Shown: positions 41,685 through 50,919, numbered from the stretch's first letter. The stretch: 64,000 bases of DNA from Pantoea agglomerans (GCF_020149765.1 NZ_CP083808.1:434001-498000), one strand, 5' to 3'. The notes: a model not told the origin generated them from the sequence alone. A program made the numbers and translations.

Positions 41685-42848
41685 ATGAAAAAGACTATTT
41701 ACGCCTGCTTGCTTTGGTTTTCTCTGCCAGTGGCGTTCACCTCTTATGCATCGCAACCTTCGCTGTCTGAAGTGCAGGTTAAAGAGATTGTCGACAAAAA
41801 CATTCGCCCACTGATGGAAAAAGAGAGCATCCCAGGTATGGCAGTGGGAATTATTTACAATGGCCAGGCGCAGACCTATAGCTACGGTCTTGCAGACACA
41901 AAAGCGCAGGTTCCTGTTAGCGAAAGAACGCTATTCGAGTTGGGCTCTGTCAGTAAAACCTTCACCGGCCTGGCCGCCGGATATGCTCTGACGGAAGGCC
42001 TGATTGATCTGCGAGATTCGGTGCGCAAATACTGGCCTGAACTGCCGGCCGCTAGCTGGGATAACATCCAGATGCTTAACCTCGCCACCTATACCGCAGG
42101 CGGCTTGCCTCTTCAGCTACCCGGCTCGGTCAGCGACGAAAACGCGCTGAAAATTTATTATCAGACGTGGAAACCTCAGAGCCCGCCCGGAACAGTCAGG
42201 CAGTATTCCAATGCCAGTATCGGTTTATTCGGCCATCTTATGGTCAAAAAGAGCGGGCTGACGCTTGAACAGTTTTTGACCAGAAACATCCTTAAGCCCC
42301 TGCGTCTGCAGCACACCTGGATTAACGTTCCTGAGTCTGCGCAAAAAGATTATGCATGGGGATACAGGAACGGGGAGCCTGTAAGGGTTTCGCCAGCGAT
42401 GCTGGATGCTGAGGCCTATGGCGTAAAGTCAACGGTAAAGGACATGGTAACTTACATGATGGCCAATATGCATCCGGAAAAGTTAGCCGGTATGCCTGTG
42501 CTGACCCAGGCCATAGCGAAGGCCCAGGCGCGTTATTTTCTGACCGACGGCATGTATCAGGGGCTTGGATTTGAAATGTACAACTGGCCAGCAGATCCTC
42601 AAAATATTATCGCCGGAAGTCATAATACGGTTGCCCTCAAGCCGCATGACACGCAGGAAATTAATCCTCCTCAACCAATGTTATCTTCTTCCTGGGTACA
42701 TAAAACTGGCTCTACCAATGGCTTTGGCGCTTATATCGCCTTTATACCGAGCAAAGATGTTGGGATCGTCATGCTGGCTAATAAAAGCTATCCCAATCCA
42801 GCCCGCGTAGAGACCGCCTTTAAGATTATCAATAGCTTAATTAAATAA
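41685..42848 (+). CDS. ampC: Class C (AmpC-type) serine beta-lactamase
   Basis: This 387-residue precursor has a signal peptide (KKTIYACLLWFSLPVAFTSY, cut after YAS) and the class C motifs: active-site Ser88 in GSVSKTF (SxSK), the Tyr motif QYSNAS (YxN), and HKTGSTNGFG (KTG). The length and SYG...KDY pattern match enterobacterial AmpC. It acts in the periplasm on cephalosporins and penicillins. No AmpR gene is next to it: the nearest LysR lacks AmpR features and points the same way, so expression may be constitutive. A paired hairpin repeat lies downstream. Confidence 0.94.
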   Translation: MKKTIYACLLWFSLPVAFTSYASQPSLSEVQVKEIVDKNIRPLMEKESIPGMAVGIIYNGQAQTYSYGLADTKAQVPVSERTLFELGSVSKTFTGLAAGYALTEGLIDLRDSVRKYWPELPAASWDNIQMLNLATYTAGGLPLQLPGSVSDENALKIYYQTWKPQSPPGTVRQYSNASIGLFGHLMVKKSGLTLEQFLTRNILKPLRLQHTWINVPESAQKDYAWGYRNGEPVRVSPAMLDAEAYGVKSTVKDMVTYMMANMHPEKLAGMPVLTQAIAKAQARYFLTDGMYQGLGFEMYNWPADPQNIIAGSHNTVALKPHDTQEINPPQPMLSSSWVHKTGSTNGFGAYIAFIPSKDVGIVMLANKSYPNPARVETAFKIINSLIK

Positions 42849-42965
42849 AACACATTATGGTTAGCCAAACCCTGTTTGTTAAAAAATTCTGCGTAGAGCT
42901 TTGCCTGCTCTCTGTTAAATAAAATTTTCTTTCAAAGGGAATTTTTTAAGTGCAGTAAAAAAACT

Positions 42966-43032
42966 AACGTCCGCTTTTCGCTCTAAGCGGACGTTGTCCT
43001 GCGTGACTGTCTGCTTTGTGCCCGTTGCGGAG
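42966..43032. repeat. Paired hairpin repeat downstream of ampC (perfect first unit)
   Basis: AACGTCCGCTT (42966-42976) and AAGCGGACGTT (42985-42995) pair perfectly over 11 bp around TTCGCTCT. About 15 nt later GTCTGCTTTGTGCCCGTTGC is a decayed second unit with the TGTGCC loop. This is the best-preserved copy of the dispersed family. Confidence 0.8.
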
Positions 43033-43071
43033 ATGCATGATTTCCTCTTCGGTCACCTGAAGTCAGGTCAG

Positions 43072-43263
43072 TTATCCTCTTTTAGAAACTATTTTTCTGG
43101 CTACCACGTTCGATATTATTACTGCTGCAGCAACTGTTAACGAAATGGACCAGGAAGGATGTAAAGCGTAGAAATGACTTTTCGAAATGAGTTTAACAAC
43201 TGCAGCGGTAATCGCGACGCACAAAAACAAGGTCAGTATCTTCTCTTGAATTACTGATTTCAT
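43072..43263 (-). CDS. Small two-TM membrane protein of unknown function
   Basis: This 63-residue protein starts at ATG 43263 (GAGGG 8 nt upstream) and has two hydrophobic helices (ILTLFLCVAITAAVVKLI and SISLTVAAAVIISNVVA) separated by a short loop with SKSHFYALHPSW, and a basic ARKIVSKRG C-terminus, so both ends are probably cytosolic. I do not recognise the family. It is flanked by gene-poor sequence. Confidence 0.55.
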   Translation of the reverse strand: MKSVIQEKILTLFLCVAITAAVVKLISKSHFYALHPSWSISLTVAAAVIISNVVARKIVSKRG

Positions 43264-43930
43264 AATCAGGCCCTCATGCTTGCACAAATAGTAATAACAA
43301 AAAGTGTTTATAAAAAGAGCATCGAGTTGAAAAATGGCTTCTTTTCGCAAAAAACGCATTCAAAATGTAAATGAAAGATACTTAAGGACAATGTTTTGCA
43401 GGGTGCTTTTAACGGCGCCTTATTGCTCAATGACAGCGTCGCCTGCCACCCCGCCCCTGCATAGCAGGAGACTATCGGGGTATTTTTGTCGTGATAATGC
43501 CGACAGAGGTATCGGTGGCTACAGCTTCTCGCCGTTGAACGAAACGTACGGGTGCATGTATTGGCCTCTCTGGCTTTACAGGGAAAACCCATGCCATTCG
43601 CCATACTCAACAGAGCAGGTTTACGTTCTGCCGGGTAACGATTTGCTGACCCACTATTCGCTGTGAACCTGGCTGCAACGGCTGGATGAATGATTAGACG
43701 TTTTTAGCGCTTTCGCCGCCATAACAATATCAGGAGCTGTGATTGCATGGATGACGGACGTCACGCTTAACCTGAGGACGGGAAGGAGTGGCCAGTGTCT
43801 GAATGCCGTTCAGCTGCGGGCTGATCAGCTCGTTTCTCACGGCGATACTGGTTTACATTGAGGCATCGACATATTGCTCAGGCGACCTGTTACAGATTAC
43901 CGCCTGATAAGGTCACTGCCTTGACATCAG
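43264..43930. other. Gene-free stretch with possible debris
   Basis: In 667 bases no gene is supported. The plus frame 43334-43666 (110 codons) has no ribosome site and a Cys/Pro-rich, unlike-protein composition. No terminator, repeat or operator stands out. Confidence 0.35.
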
Positions 43931-43935
43931 TGAAA

Positions 43936-43958
43936 GAAAAAACCCGCTTTCGCGGGTT
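43936..43958 (-). terminator. Terminator of the Cys-rich protein gene
   Basis: AACCCGC (43941-43947) and GCGGGTT (43952-43958) form a 7-bp stem with a TTTC loop, and the A-run at 43936-43940 supplies the T-tract on the minus strand just past the stop codon. Confidence 0.85.
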
Positions 43959-43961
43959 CAG

Positions 43962-44258
43962 TTATGTATCATTATTTTTGCGCCATTCATCAACCATCTC
44001 CTTCGAAACCTCTTTCTTATAGCAAATAGGGGCATAGCCACCCTGCTTACTCCACGCGCTTCTTCTGCCACAACTACTACCGTTGCGCGCTGAGTTAAAA
44101 GGACAGGCACACACACCCGGGTAGGATGCAATCGAATCTTCGATGATGAGCTGGCGAATGTGATCGTCGGACTGACGTGTGGATTTAGCGTCAGAAGCGT
44201 CAATCCAGAGTAAACTCACGGCCATAACCAGTGAAACAGCAATGGTACGAATATCCAT
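43962..44258 (-). CDS. Small secreted cysteine-rich protein of unknown function
   Basis: This 98-residue precursor has a signal peptide of about 24 residues (RTIAVSLVMAVSLLWIDASD) and a mature part with CACPFNSARNGSSCGRRSAW, then KQGGYAPICY. The CPxN-xxxx-G-xxCGxRSAxS...GGxxPxCY pattern recurs in unnamed secreted proteins of Proteobacteria. Four Cys may form disulfides. AGGAGG-like sequence precedes ATG 44258, and a terminator follows the stop. Function unknown. Confidence 0.75.
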   Translation of the reverse strand: MDIRTIAVSLVMAVSLLWIDASDAKSTRQSDDHIRQLIIEDSIASYPGVCACPFNSARNGSSCGRRSAWSKQGGYAPICYKKEVSKEMVDEWRKNNDT

Positions 44259-44467
44259 AACACCCTCCTGATGATAAGAAGGTTAAATTAATTCATCGCA
44301 GCATTACTCAATCGCGCGAAAAAGAATCAATAAGTGTTCTTAATTCGAACAGCTGAAGGTGGGGATGAGGTATTTTCCTCTGGCGTGGAATAATCACGGC
44401 GGCCTCTGTCGGGTAATGCACATGACCTGAATTGCGCCCGGAACATTTGTCATGCCGACAACAGCCT

Positions 44468-44608
44468 TCAGAATTCTAAGATTTGGCGAAGCTCAAAGCG
44501 TTCATTGAGGTTCAGGTAGCCAGACCCGGCGTCCTCGCCACAATAAACGCCACCTTGATTTCCATGTCCGCTGTACGAATAAAAGAGTCCATGCGCTGCG
44601 TATTTTGA
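44468..44608 (-). pseudogene. Unidentified C-terminal fragment with YSGHG motif
   Basis: A 46-codon frame between stops reads HGLFYSYSGHGNQGGVYCGE, then GYLNLNERFELRQILEF. The F-Y-S-x-S-G-H-G pattern recalls the His loop of caspase-like (C14) peptidases, but the length is too short to decide. It lacks a start and is probably a gene remnant. The surrounding 44259-44700 region has no other gene. Confidence 0.3.
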
Positions 44609-44700
44609 TTACTTACTCTTACGCCCCCGGGTTGTGCAGCGCCTGACAGCAACCCCAGCAAAACACTCAACATCTCATGCAACTATGCGAATCACTTTTG

Positions 44701-44845
44701 TCACGGAAAAATATCTGGTTCGCCCTCGTTGTAAACATAAGTAAGAAGAGGTTCATACCAACCAGTTTCCACTAGTGTTGATATAGATAGCTCACTTATG
44801 TCTGGAAGATCGCTGTTCTTTATCTCTATGCCGCCTGTCTGACTG
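44701..44845 (-). pseudogene. Unidentified C-terminal fragment
   Basis: The minus frame ending at 44701 reads IKNSDLPDISELSISTLVET then GWYEPLLTYVYNEGEPDIFP, a natural-looking acidic C-terminus. Further upstream it would overlap the DUF4174 gene antisense, where it loses protein character, so only the last ~45 codons are proposed as debris. Family unknown. Confidence 0.25.
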
Positions 44846-44858
44846 TGAGGAGTAAAGG

Positions 44859-45326
44859 ATGCCTGTAAAAAATCTGCTGCCAAAACAACCATATCCGTCT
44901 CGTAACTCTGCCATTGCTTCAGGCATACTGGTGCTGTCGCTGCTATTCTGCAGTTCTGCCCTGACGGCAGGAACACCGATGTTCAATTCTCTGCCCCCTG
45001 AAACCGCCAGCCTTGAACAGTATCAGTGGCATAATCGCCCCGTTATTGTCTTTGCCCCATCTGAAAAAGATGCTGACTATATCAGGCAAATGGCCATACT
45101 GGAGAAAAGCAAAGCTGACTTAGCGGATCGCGATATCATCGTGTTGAGCGATACCACGCCTGCTGCCGGTGGCCAGCTCCGTTCGCAATTTAAACCCGAC
45201 GGTTTTGAAGTGGTACTGGTGGGTAAAGATGGAGGGGTAAAAGTTCGTCAAACAACCCCGCTGTCTTCAGAAGAATTGCTCTCTACTATAGACAGGATGC
45301 CAATGCGTAAGGCTGATCTGCGTTAG
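44859..45326 (+). CDS. DUF4174-family exported protein
   Basis: This 155-residue protein has an N-terminal hydrophobic segment (AIASGILVLSLLFCSSALTA) that may be a signal peptide preceded by a basic start. The DUF4174 domain follows: LEQYQWHNRPVIVFAPSEKD, a DIIVLSD strand, and VLVGKDGGVKVR. The fold is thioredoxin-like but lacks CxxC. GAGGAG sits 6 nt before ATG 44859. It is transcribed alone; function unknown. Confidence 0.85.
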   Translation: MPVKNLLPKQPYPSRNSAIASGILVLSLLFCSSALTAGTPMFNSLPPETASLEQYQWHNRPVIVFAPSEKDADYIRQMAILEKSKADLADRDIIVLSDTTPAAGGQLRSQFKPDGFEVVLVGKDGGVKVRQTTPLSSEELLSTIDRMPMRKADLR

Positions 45327-45567
45327 TATTTTATATTACGCGGCAAGAGTATTGAACGCTGTTTATCAGACACAGGTTAATTATCATTTAATAAACCCAT
45401 TAGCATCACGCCTTTTTATAGAAAGAGTAATGGCTAAATAACACACTAATCAGCTTGTATGGATTTTACTAAGTCACAAAATGGTAAGTATTGATGTCTG
45501 ACTCTTAAAAATAAAACTCAGATTACGTCACAGAGTGGCAATCTGATCGTGCAGCAACATAATAATA

Positions 45568-45597
45568 AAAGCCCCTGAGGAGAACCTCAGGGGCTTT
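45568..45597. terminator. 13-bp bidirectional terminator at mqo 3' end
   Basis: AAAGCCCCTGAGG (45568-45580) and CCTCAGGGGCTTT (45585-45597) pair perfectly around AGAA. Flanking A- and T-rich ends give a T-tract in both directions; it lies just past the mqo stop and serves the DUF4174 side too. Confidence 0.92.
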
Positions 45598-45614
45598 GTT
45601 ATCATCCGGAAGGA

Positions 45615-47270
45615 TTAAAGCGCCATATCGTGCTGACTTTCAGCGGCTGCTTTTGGCTTCTGCGGTTGAGCCTGAGGAGAAGCCTGAGCGTCCTTCATCT
45701 GGATCACTGGCGGTTTTACCAGCTGCAGCGTTGCCGCCGTTTCATCCCAAACCTGCTGGGTTAGCGCAACGTTGCCGTTCAGTTTCTGTCCATAGCTAGG
45801 CACGATACCACGGATCTTGCTCTGCCACTCCGCCGACTTGAATTGCTCAGGGAACAACTCTTTCATCACGTTGATAGAGATAGGCGCTGCAGTAGATGCG
45901 CCCGGAGAAGCACCCAGCAGCGCAGCCAGGGTTTTCTGTTTATCGGTAACGATTTCAGTTCCCAGCTTAAGTACGCCGCCTTTTTCAGCATCCTTTTTGA
46001 TGATCTGTACGCGCTGACCTGCCTGAATAAGTTTCCAGTCCTCTTTACGTGCGGACGGATAATACTCTTTCAGCGCCTCAAATCGATCTTCGTCACTTAA
46101 CATCACCTGACCAATCAGGTATTTCACCAGGTCAAAGTTATCAAGGCCTACGTCAGTCATAGGACCCACGTTTTTGGTCGTAGTAGTACTTAAGAGATCG
46201 AGGAAAGATCCGTTTTTAAGGAACTTGGTCGAGAAGGTAGCAAAGGGTCCAAACAGTACGACACGTTTACCATCCAGGAAACGCGCATCCAGATGGGGAA
46301 CCGACATCGGTGGCGCACCCACTGAAGCCTGCCCATAAACTTTCTCTGCGTGTTGACGGGCAATCTCCTGATTTTCAGTTACCAGGAACGAGCCGCCGAC
46401 AGGGAAACCTGCATAATTCTCAGCTTCCGGGATCCCGGTTTCCTGCAACAGTTTCAGGGCCCCACCGCCTGCGCCGATAAAGACATATTTAGCATCTACA
46501 GCGTGTTCTTTACCGCTTTTCACGTCGGTGATCGTAACGTGCCAGGAGTTATCGCTGTTACGCTTAAAGCCCGTAACTTCAGATGAGGTTTCCAGCTTGA
46601 AGTTATCGTCTTTTTTCAGGCTGCCAATCAGCTGGCGTGTAATTTCGCCATAGTTCACATCGGTGCCGACCGGCGTCCAGGTTGCAGCAACTTTCTGCTG
46701 CGGATCGCGCCCGGCAATAATCAGAGGAGCCCATTGCTTGATCTGATTCTGATCGGTAGAGAACTTCATCCCCTGGAACAATGTGGTTTGCTGCAGAGCA
46801 TTATAACGTTTGGTCAGGTATTCAACGTTCTTGTCACCCCATACAAAGCTCATATGTGGCGTAGAGTTGATAAAAGAGTGTGGGTCGTTTAATACGCCAC
46901 GCTTCACCTGTGATGACCAAAACTGGCGCGAAATCATAAAGGCTTCATTGATTTCAAGCGCTTTAGAAACATCAATCGAACCGTCTGGACGTTCCGGCGT
47001 GTAGTTCAGCTCCATATTGGCTGAGTGACCCGTACCGGCGTTGTTCCAGCCATTGGATGATTCGAGCGCAACACCATCCAGCTTTTCGACCATGAGTTGT
47101 TTCCAGTCAGGCTGGAGCTCTTGCAGTAACGTGCCCATTGAGGCACTCATGATACCGCCGCCAATCAGAAGTACGTCTGTTTTTTCGTTAGTCTCTTCAG
47201 CGTGTGCGACTGAACCCACTAACAGTGCGATAAGAGATAACGCAGGGAAAATCTTGTTTTGTTGCAGCAT
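45615..47270 (-). CDS. mqo: Malate:quinone oxidoreductase
   Basis: This 551-residue FAD enzyme matches E. coli Mqo closely: N-terminal hydrophobic leader ([17 protein letters not shown]), FAD loop [82 protein letters not shown] and VPSYG. It oxidises malate to oxaloacetate with quinone as acceptor at the membrane, bypassing NAD-malate dehydrogenase. It is transcribed alone, with a long AT-rich region upstream and a terminator downstream. Its presence next to accessory genes is odd if this is chromosomal. Confidence 0.96.
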   Translation of the reverse strand: MLQQNKIFPALSLIALLVGSVAHAEETNEKTDVLLIGGGIMSASMGTLLQELQPDWKQLMVEKLDGVALESSNGWNNAGTGHSANMELNYTPERPDGSIDVSKALEINEAFMISRQFWSSQVKRGVLNDPHSFINSTPHMSFVWGDKNVEYLTKRYNALQQTTLFQGMKFSTDQNQIKQWAPLIIAGRDPQQKVAATWTPVGTDVNYGEITRQLIGSLKKDDNFKLETSSEVTGFKRNSDNSWHVTITDVKSGKEHAVDAKYVFIGAGGGALKLLQETGIPEAENYAGFPVGGSFLVTENQEIARQHAEKVYGQASVGAPPMSVPHLDARFLDGKRVVLFGPFATFSTKFLKNGSFLDLLSTTTTKNVGPMTDVGLDNFDLVKYLIGQVMLSDEDRFEALKEYYPSARKEDWKLIQAGQRVQIIKKDAEKGGVLKLGTEIVTDKQKTLAALLGASPGASTAAPISINVMKELFPEQFKSAEWQSKIRGIVPSYGQKLNGNVALTQQVWDETAATLQLVKPPVIQMKDAQASPQAQPQKPKAAAESQHDMAL

Positions 47271-47913
47271 TATAATTAGTACTATTGAGGATTAATGAGT
47301 GAACCAAGATTTTAACTTACTCACATTAACTTTTAAACACTCTTATAAACTACAGGAACAAAAATTTGACAATCTTTAATTTTAAAACTAAATAAATCAG
47401 TTTTTAATTAAAAAAACCGACTTTATATTACCCAATATTGCTATCTGCTGCTGCAGCAAAAAAACCAGCCTGTCCGGAATCCAGAAAAAACAACAAGCTG
47501 GGTTAGCACTACGATTTCCTTAGCAAAGAAAAGATAATTTAAATTAACACCCATACTAAAAATTATTATTTCATTGCAACTGACACTTTACGTCTGCATT
47601 ATGTTGGGAACGGGCTTCTTTTATTAAGTCAGTAATAATATAGCTAAAATATAGCGCCCTGAATAAAGTTTTATTTAAAATAAATGACTATGTGCAATCA
47701 ACTGCCTGCTACCATATTAAATTCAGACTTATAACGAGCTAGTCAATAAACTAACCAAAGCTGCTTAAGCAATAAACTAAATGGCCAGGCATAACGATCT
47801 GTTTCCTGCGCTAACCTTGCCTGGCCTCGCCAGTCGCCCGCTGCCCTCCCTGAACCTTTCAGATATCGCATAATGCATATCAGCAACCAGAGTGAAGTTC
47901 CGCCGCCTGCAGA
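47271..47913. promoter_or_regulatory. Long AT-rich region upstream of mqo
   Basis: About 640 gene-free bases, very AT-rich from 47290 to 47760, lie upstream of mqo. They must hold its promoter and perhaps global regulator sites. No specific operator could be assigned. The part near 47770-47913 reads in several short frames and probably continues the umuC debris. Confidence 0.4.
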
Positions 47914-48258
47914 CCGGTGGGTGCAAATTCCTCGAGCGCCGGACATGACTCGCCGTGCCGCTCCCTGACGGTACGCTCAAGCACGACACTGGAATGTTTG
48001 CGGATAACCCATGTGCTCTGTTGTGAGAGGTCTCTGGCCGTTGTGATGCGCATGGCATTCAGCTTTTTACTGATACGCCGTCCGACGCCTCATCCATCCT
48101 CAACAGGCACGAGCGCCATCAGTTTTTACTGCCGGTCGGTATTCGACATTTCGATAACGCCACCGGTCTGCTTCCACTTCCTGGTGGCGTAATTTGTCAG
48201 CCTGGCAAGGATCTTGTTCTGAGCGATGCCCACGCCGGCCAGGTTTAGCAAAGCTTTA
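47914..48258 (-). pseudogene. umuC: umuC fragment (DNA polymerase V catalytic subunit), two nonsense mutations
   Basis: One minus frame encodes the central part of UmuC: VGIAQNKILARLTNYATRKW, TGGVIEMSNTDRQ, a stop, KLMALVPVEDG, a stop at the conserved Trp codon (TGA for TGG), then GVGRRISKKLNAMRITTARD, IRKHSSVVLERTVRERHGE and ALEEFAPT. It matches about residues 115-255 of E. coli UmuC. The N-terminal catalytic carboxylates, C-terminal part and a umuD partner are missing. Truncated umuC copies are common on plasmids and prophages. Confidence 0.88.
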
Positions 48259-48285
48259 TCAAGTTTCGACCTTAGGAGAGTCATT

Positions 48286-49752
48286 TCAACTTCTGTAGCA
48301 GTCGCCGTCTTTAATGATTTCGCCCTTAATCAGTCTCGAATAAATCTCTGCGCTCAGCTTGGGAGTCCTTTCTTGATTAGCATAGTCAACATAAATCAGC
48401 CCAAACCTTGTTCTGTAGCCACTCATCCACTCCAGGTTATCGTGACTGGACCATACGTAATAACCTTTGACTTTAGAACCCTGCTCCAGAGCCTTTGCTA
48501 CTGCACCAATATGGTCGCGAATATAAAGGCATCGGTTAGAGTCATTAACCTGCCCGTTTACTTTGATGTCTTCATCCTTGAAAGCGGCACCATTTTCAGT
48601 GATAAGCACGTCCGGATTGCCATAGTTTAGCCGTAATTCGGCTAACAAACGCTCAAGCTGATCGGGCCTGACCGGGCCGGTGAAGGCAATTTTCTGGTCG
48701 TCAGGATTGTAGAATTCTGGCGCATAATCTGAATCGCCGTTGAGGTCATGTCGGATATACAAAGGTGCATAGTAGTTAACCCCAATAAATCCAAAGTTCG
48801 CCTGGTGTATTGTCTTTGCATCCTCCGGAAGAATATCTGCATCGATTTTATTCAAGGCAAGAAACGACAGCACCTGCTCAGGATATTTTCCTTTGTAGAT
48901 TGAGTCCAGAAACCAGCGGTTCATAATGCCATCGGTCATTTCTGCATCGTTGATATCTGCGGCGATGGCATTCTTTTCAGTGAGAATCGGGAAAAGCGGA
49001 ACTGCAATGCCAAGCGCCCCCTCATACCCCGATTTTCTAAAAATATTCTGGGCCGCAGCGCTGGCCAGCAAGATATGATTTAGCGATTTCAGCGCATTGC
49101 CTAAATTTTCTTTTTTCGGAATGAGCGGAGGATAGGTGCCCACATCTTTTCCGGCTAGCTTTTCCGCCGCAAGCGTGTTCTGTGCAACTTCCACTGTAGG
49201 TTCATTAACCAGGACAAACTGATCGGCCAGGTCATGAAAATTGTCAAAAATGACTTTTGCATAATCTGCGTACCATCCGATCGCGTCTCTGTTCAGCCAG
49301 CCGCCTCTGGCCGCCAGCGTTAACGGCATATCCCAGTGGTAAAGCGTGATCAGCGGTTTAATGCCCGCCGCTTTCAGGTCGCAGATGAACTGTCGGTAAT
49401 GCTGGATGCCTTTCTCATTTATCTTGCCTGTGCCGTCAGGCAGGATACGGGTCCAGGATATTGAAAATCGGTAACTCGTCAGCCCCAGCTTTTTGAATAA
49501 AGCGATGTCTTTGAGGTACTGGTTTCTGTCATAAAAGTTGATAGCCGTGTTTCCATTGACGTCTGGTCCAGCAATTTTTTTATCGCTCAGGTAGTAATCC
49601 CACACCGATTTCCCTTTTCCATCCGCCTCCACGGCACCTTCAATCTGATAAGCTGCTGATGAAGCTCCCCACTGAAAATCCGGAGGAAATGGCGTTGCGC
49701 TTATCGCTGAAGAAGAGGCAACCAAACTACAAAGCGCAGCAAATATTTTCAT
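48286..49752 (-). CDS. Exported glycoside hydrolase family 1 beta-glucosidase
   Basis: This 488-residue GH1 enzyme has the substrate block FQWGASSAAYQIEGA, acid/base Glu184 in LVNEPTVE, nucleophile Glu386 in LITENGAA, and SHDNLEWMSGY near the C-terminus. Unlike the cytosolic 6-phospho-glucosidases it begins with a signal peptide (MKIFAALCSLVASSSAISAT) and lacks a PTS partner, so it likely splits unphosphorylated beta-glucosides in the periplasm. It is transcribed alone, divergent from the kelch gene. Plant-derived glucosides are plausible substrates (inference). Confidence 0.93.
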   Translation of the reverse strand: MKIFAALCSLVASSSAISATPFPPDFQWGASSAAYQIEGAVEADGKGKSVWDYYLSDKKIAGPDVNGNTAINFYDRNQYLKDIALFKKLGLTSYRFSISWTRILPDGTGKINEKGIQHYRQFICDLKAAGIKPLITLYHWDMPLTLAARGGWLNRDAIGWYADYAKVIFDNFHDLADQFVLVNEPTVEVAQNTLAAEKLAGKDVGTYPPLIPKKENLGNALKSLNHILLASAAAQNIFRKSGYEGALGIAVPLFPILTEKNAIAADINDAEMTDGIMNRWFLDSIYKGKYPEQVLSFLALNKIDADILPEDAKTIHQANFGFIGVNYYAPLYIRHDLNGDSDYAPEFYNPDDQKIAFTGPVRPDQLERLLAELRLNYGNPDVLITENGAAFKDEDIKVNGQVNDSNRCLYIRDHIGAVAKALEQGSKVKGYYVWSSHDNLEWMSGYRTRFGLIYVDYANQERTPKLSAEIYSRLIKGEIIKDGDCYRS

Positions 49753-49896
49753 TTTTATGTCTTCTCCGGTTGAATTTTACTCCAATGTTTTTTAGCCACT
49801 GATACAGTCCGCCTGTGACAGAAATGAACGGTCATGCCTGCCTGATTAAAGCAAAATTCTCAAAGCGGATCGCCAGAATCATGCCAGCAACTATAC

Positions 49897-49912
49897 TGAA
49901 CAGTACAGTTCA
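49897..49912 (+). promoter_or_regulatory. Dyad TGAAC-AGTACA-GTTCA upstream of kelch operon
   Basis: TGAACAGTACAGTTCA (49897-49912) is a 5-bp-arm dyad about 50 bp before the kelch start. Its right part ACAGTACAGTTCA matches ACAGTACAATTCA in the TetR/MFS operator region at 61748-61760 in 12 of 13 positions, suggesting a common repressor. Confidence 0.5.
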
Positions 49913-49962
49913 AAATAGTGTCTTTGGCAATCTTTCTTTTGAACATTCTCTGGAGAAATGGC

Positions 49963-50919
49963 ATGAAAACCACCCCCATGATTTTGCTTATGTACACACT
50001 GCTAACCGGAGCTTCATGCAGTCATGCAACAGAAGTGACAAATTCGGGTCACTGGTCCAGGGGCGCCGATGCCCCTTCTCCACGTTCTGAAGTTGCAGTC
50101 GCTTCGGTGGGATCGAAAGCTTATGTAATTGGCGACTACAATGGTGCAACCCAACTTCTGATTTATGAAATGGCTTCTGATAAGTGGTCGACCGGTGCTG
50201 ATTTCCCTCACGCTGTCCACCATGCTGCTGCCATTGCCTGGGAAGGAAAAGTGTATGTTTTTGGAGGATATATAAATGGATGGACGGCTACGCGTGAGGT
50301 CTGGATTTACGATCCGGCTTCAGACAAATGGCGTCGGGGACCTGATATGCCGCATGAACGCGCCGCCGGAGGTGCTGTAGTTGTTAATGGCACGGTCCAT
50401 CTTATCGGAGGAAGTGTTTCAGGCAGGAAAAATACCGCACTGCACGACGTCTGGAACATGGCGGAGCACACATGGTCTGTCGCCGCCCCCCTGCCCGTCA
50501 GGCGGGATCATCTTGCAGTAGACTCGATAAACGGAAAAATTATTGTCGCAGGCGGTCGTAAAGACGGTAGCCCATCTGACAATATCGGTCCTGTTGAAAT
50601 ATACGATCCGGCTTTGGATAAATGGTCTGGCGCACAGGAAATGCCTGTTGAGCGTAGCGGCATGGCACATGCTGTTATCGAAAATCATCTCTTTCTGTTT
50701 GGTGGTGAAGGGTCGTCTCAGGCATATAGTGACAGTGAAAAATATAATTTTTTCCGTAATAGCTGGAAAAAATTATCCCCCCTCCCTACGCCACGGCACG
50801 GTTTTGGCGCAACTGTTTACCAGAACAAAATTTACACCCTGACTGGCAGCCCTGAGCCCGGTGGGGATCGCTCCGTTGTTGTTGAAATTTATACGCCCGC
50901 TTTTGAGGAGATCAAATGA
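49963..50919 (+). CDS. Exported kelch-repeat beta-propeller protein
   Basis: This 318-residue precursor has a signal peptide (MKTTPMILLMYTLLTGASCS, possibly a lipobox LTGASC) and about six kelch repeats, each with a GG or similar pair and a Tyr/Trp six residues apart (VYVFGGYINGW, VHLIGGSVSG, IIVAGGRKDG, LFLFGGEGSS). ATG 49963 follows GGAG at 7 nt. The stop overlaps the ATG of the next gene (ATGA). Periplasmic or lipid-anchored kelch proteins include sialate mutarotase-like proteins; this one's ligand is unknown. Confidence 0.85.
   Translation: MKTTPMILLMYTLLTGASCSHATEVTNSGHWSRGADAPSPRSEVAVASVGSKAYVIGDYNGATQLLIYEMASDKWSTGADFPHAVHHAAAIAWEGKVYVFGGYINGWTATREVWIYDPASDKWRRGPDMPHERAAGGAVVVNGTVHLIGGSVSGRKNTALHDVWNMAEHTWSVAAPLPVRRDHLAVDSINGKIIVAGGRKDGSPSDNIGPVEIYDPALDKWSGAQEMPVERSGMAHAVIENHLFLFGGEGSSQAYSDSEKYNFFRNSWKKLSPLPTPRHGFGATVYQNKIYTLTGSPEPGGDRSVVVEIYTPAFEEIK

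Noticed and set aside
43308..43666. Overlapping frames on both strands in the gene-poor 43.3-43.7 kb region
   Set aside because: Neither has a ribosome site, a domain or sensible composition.
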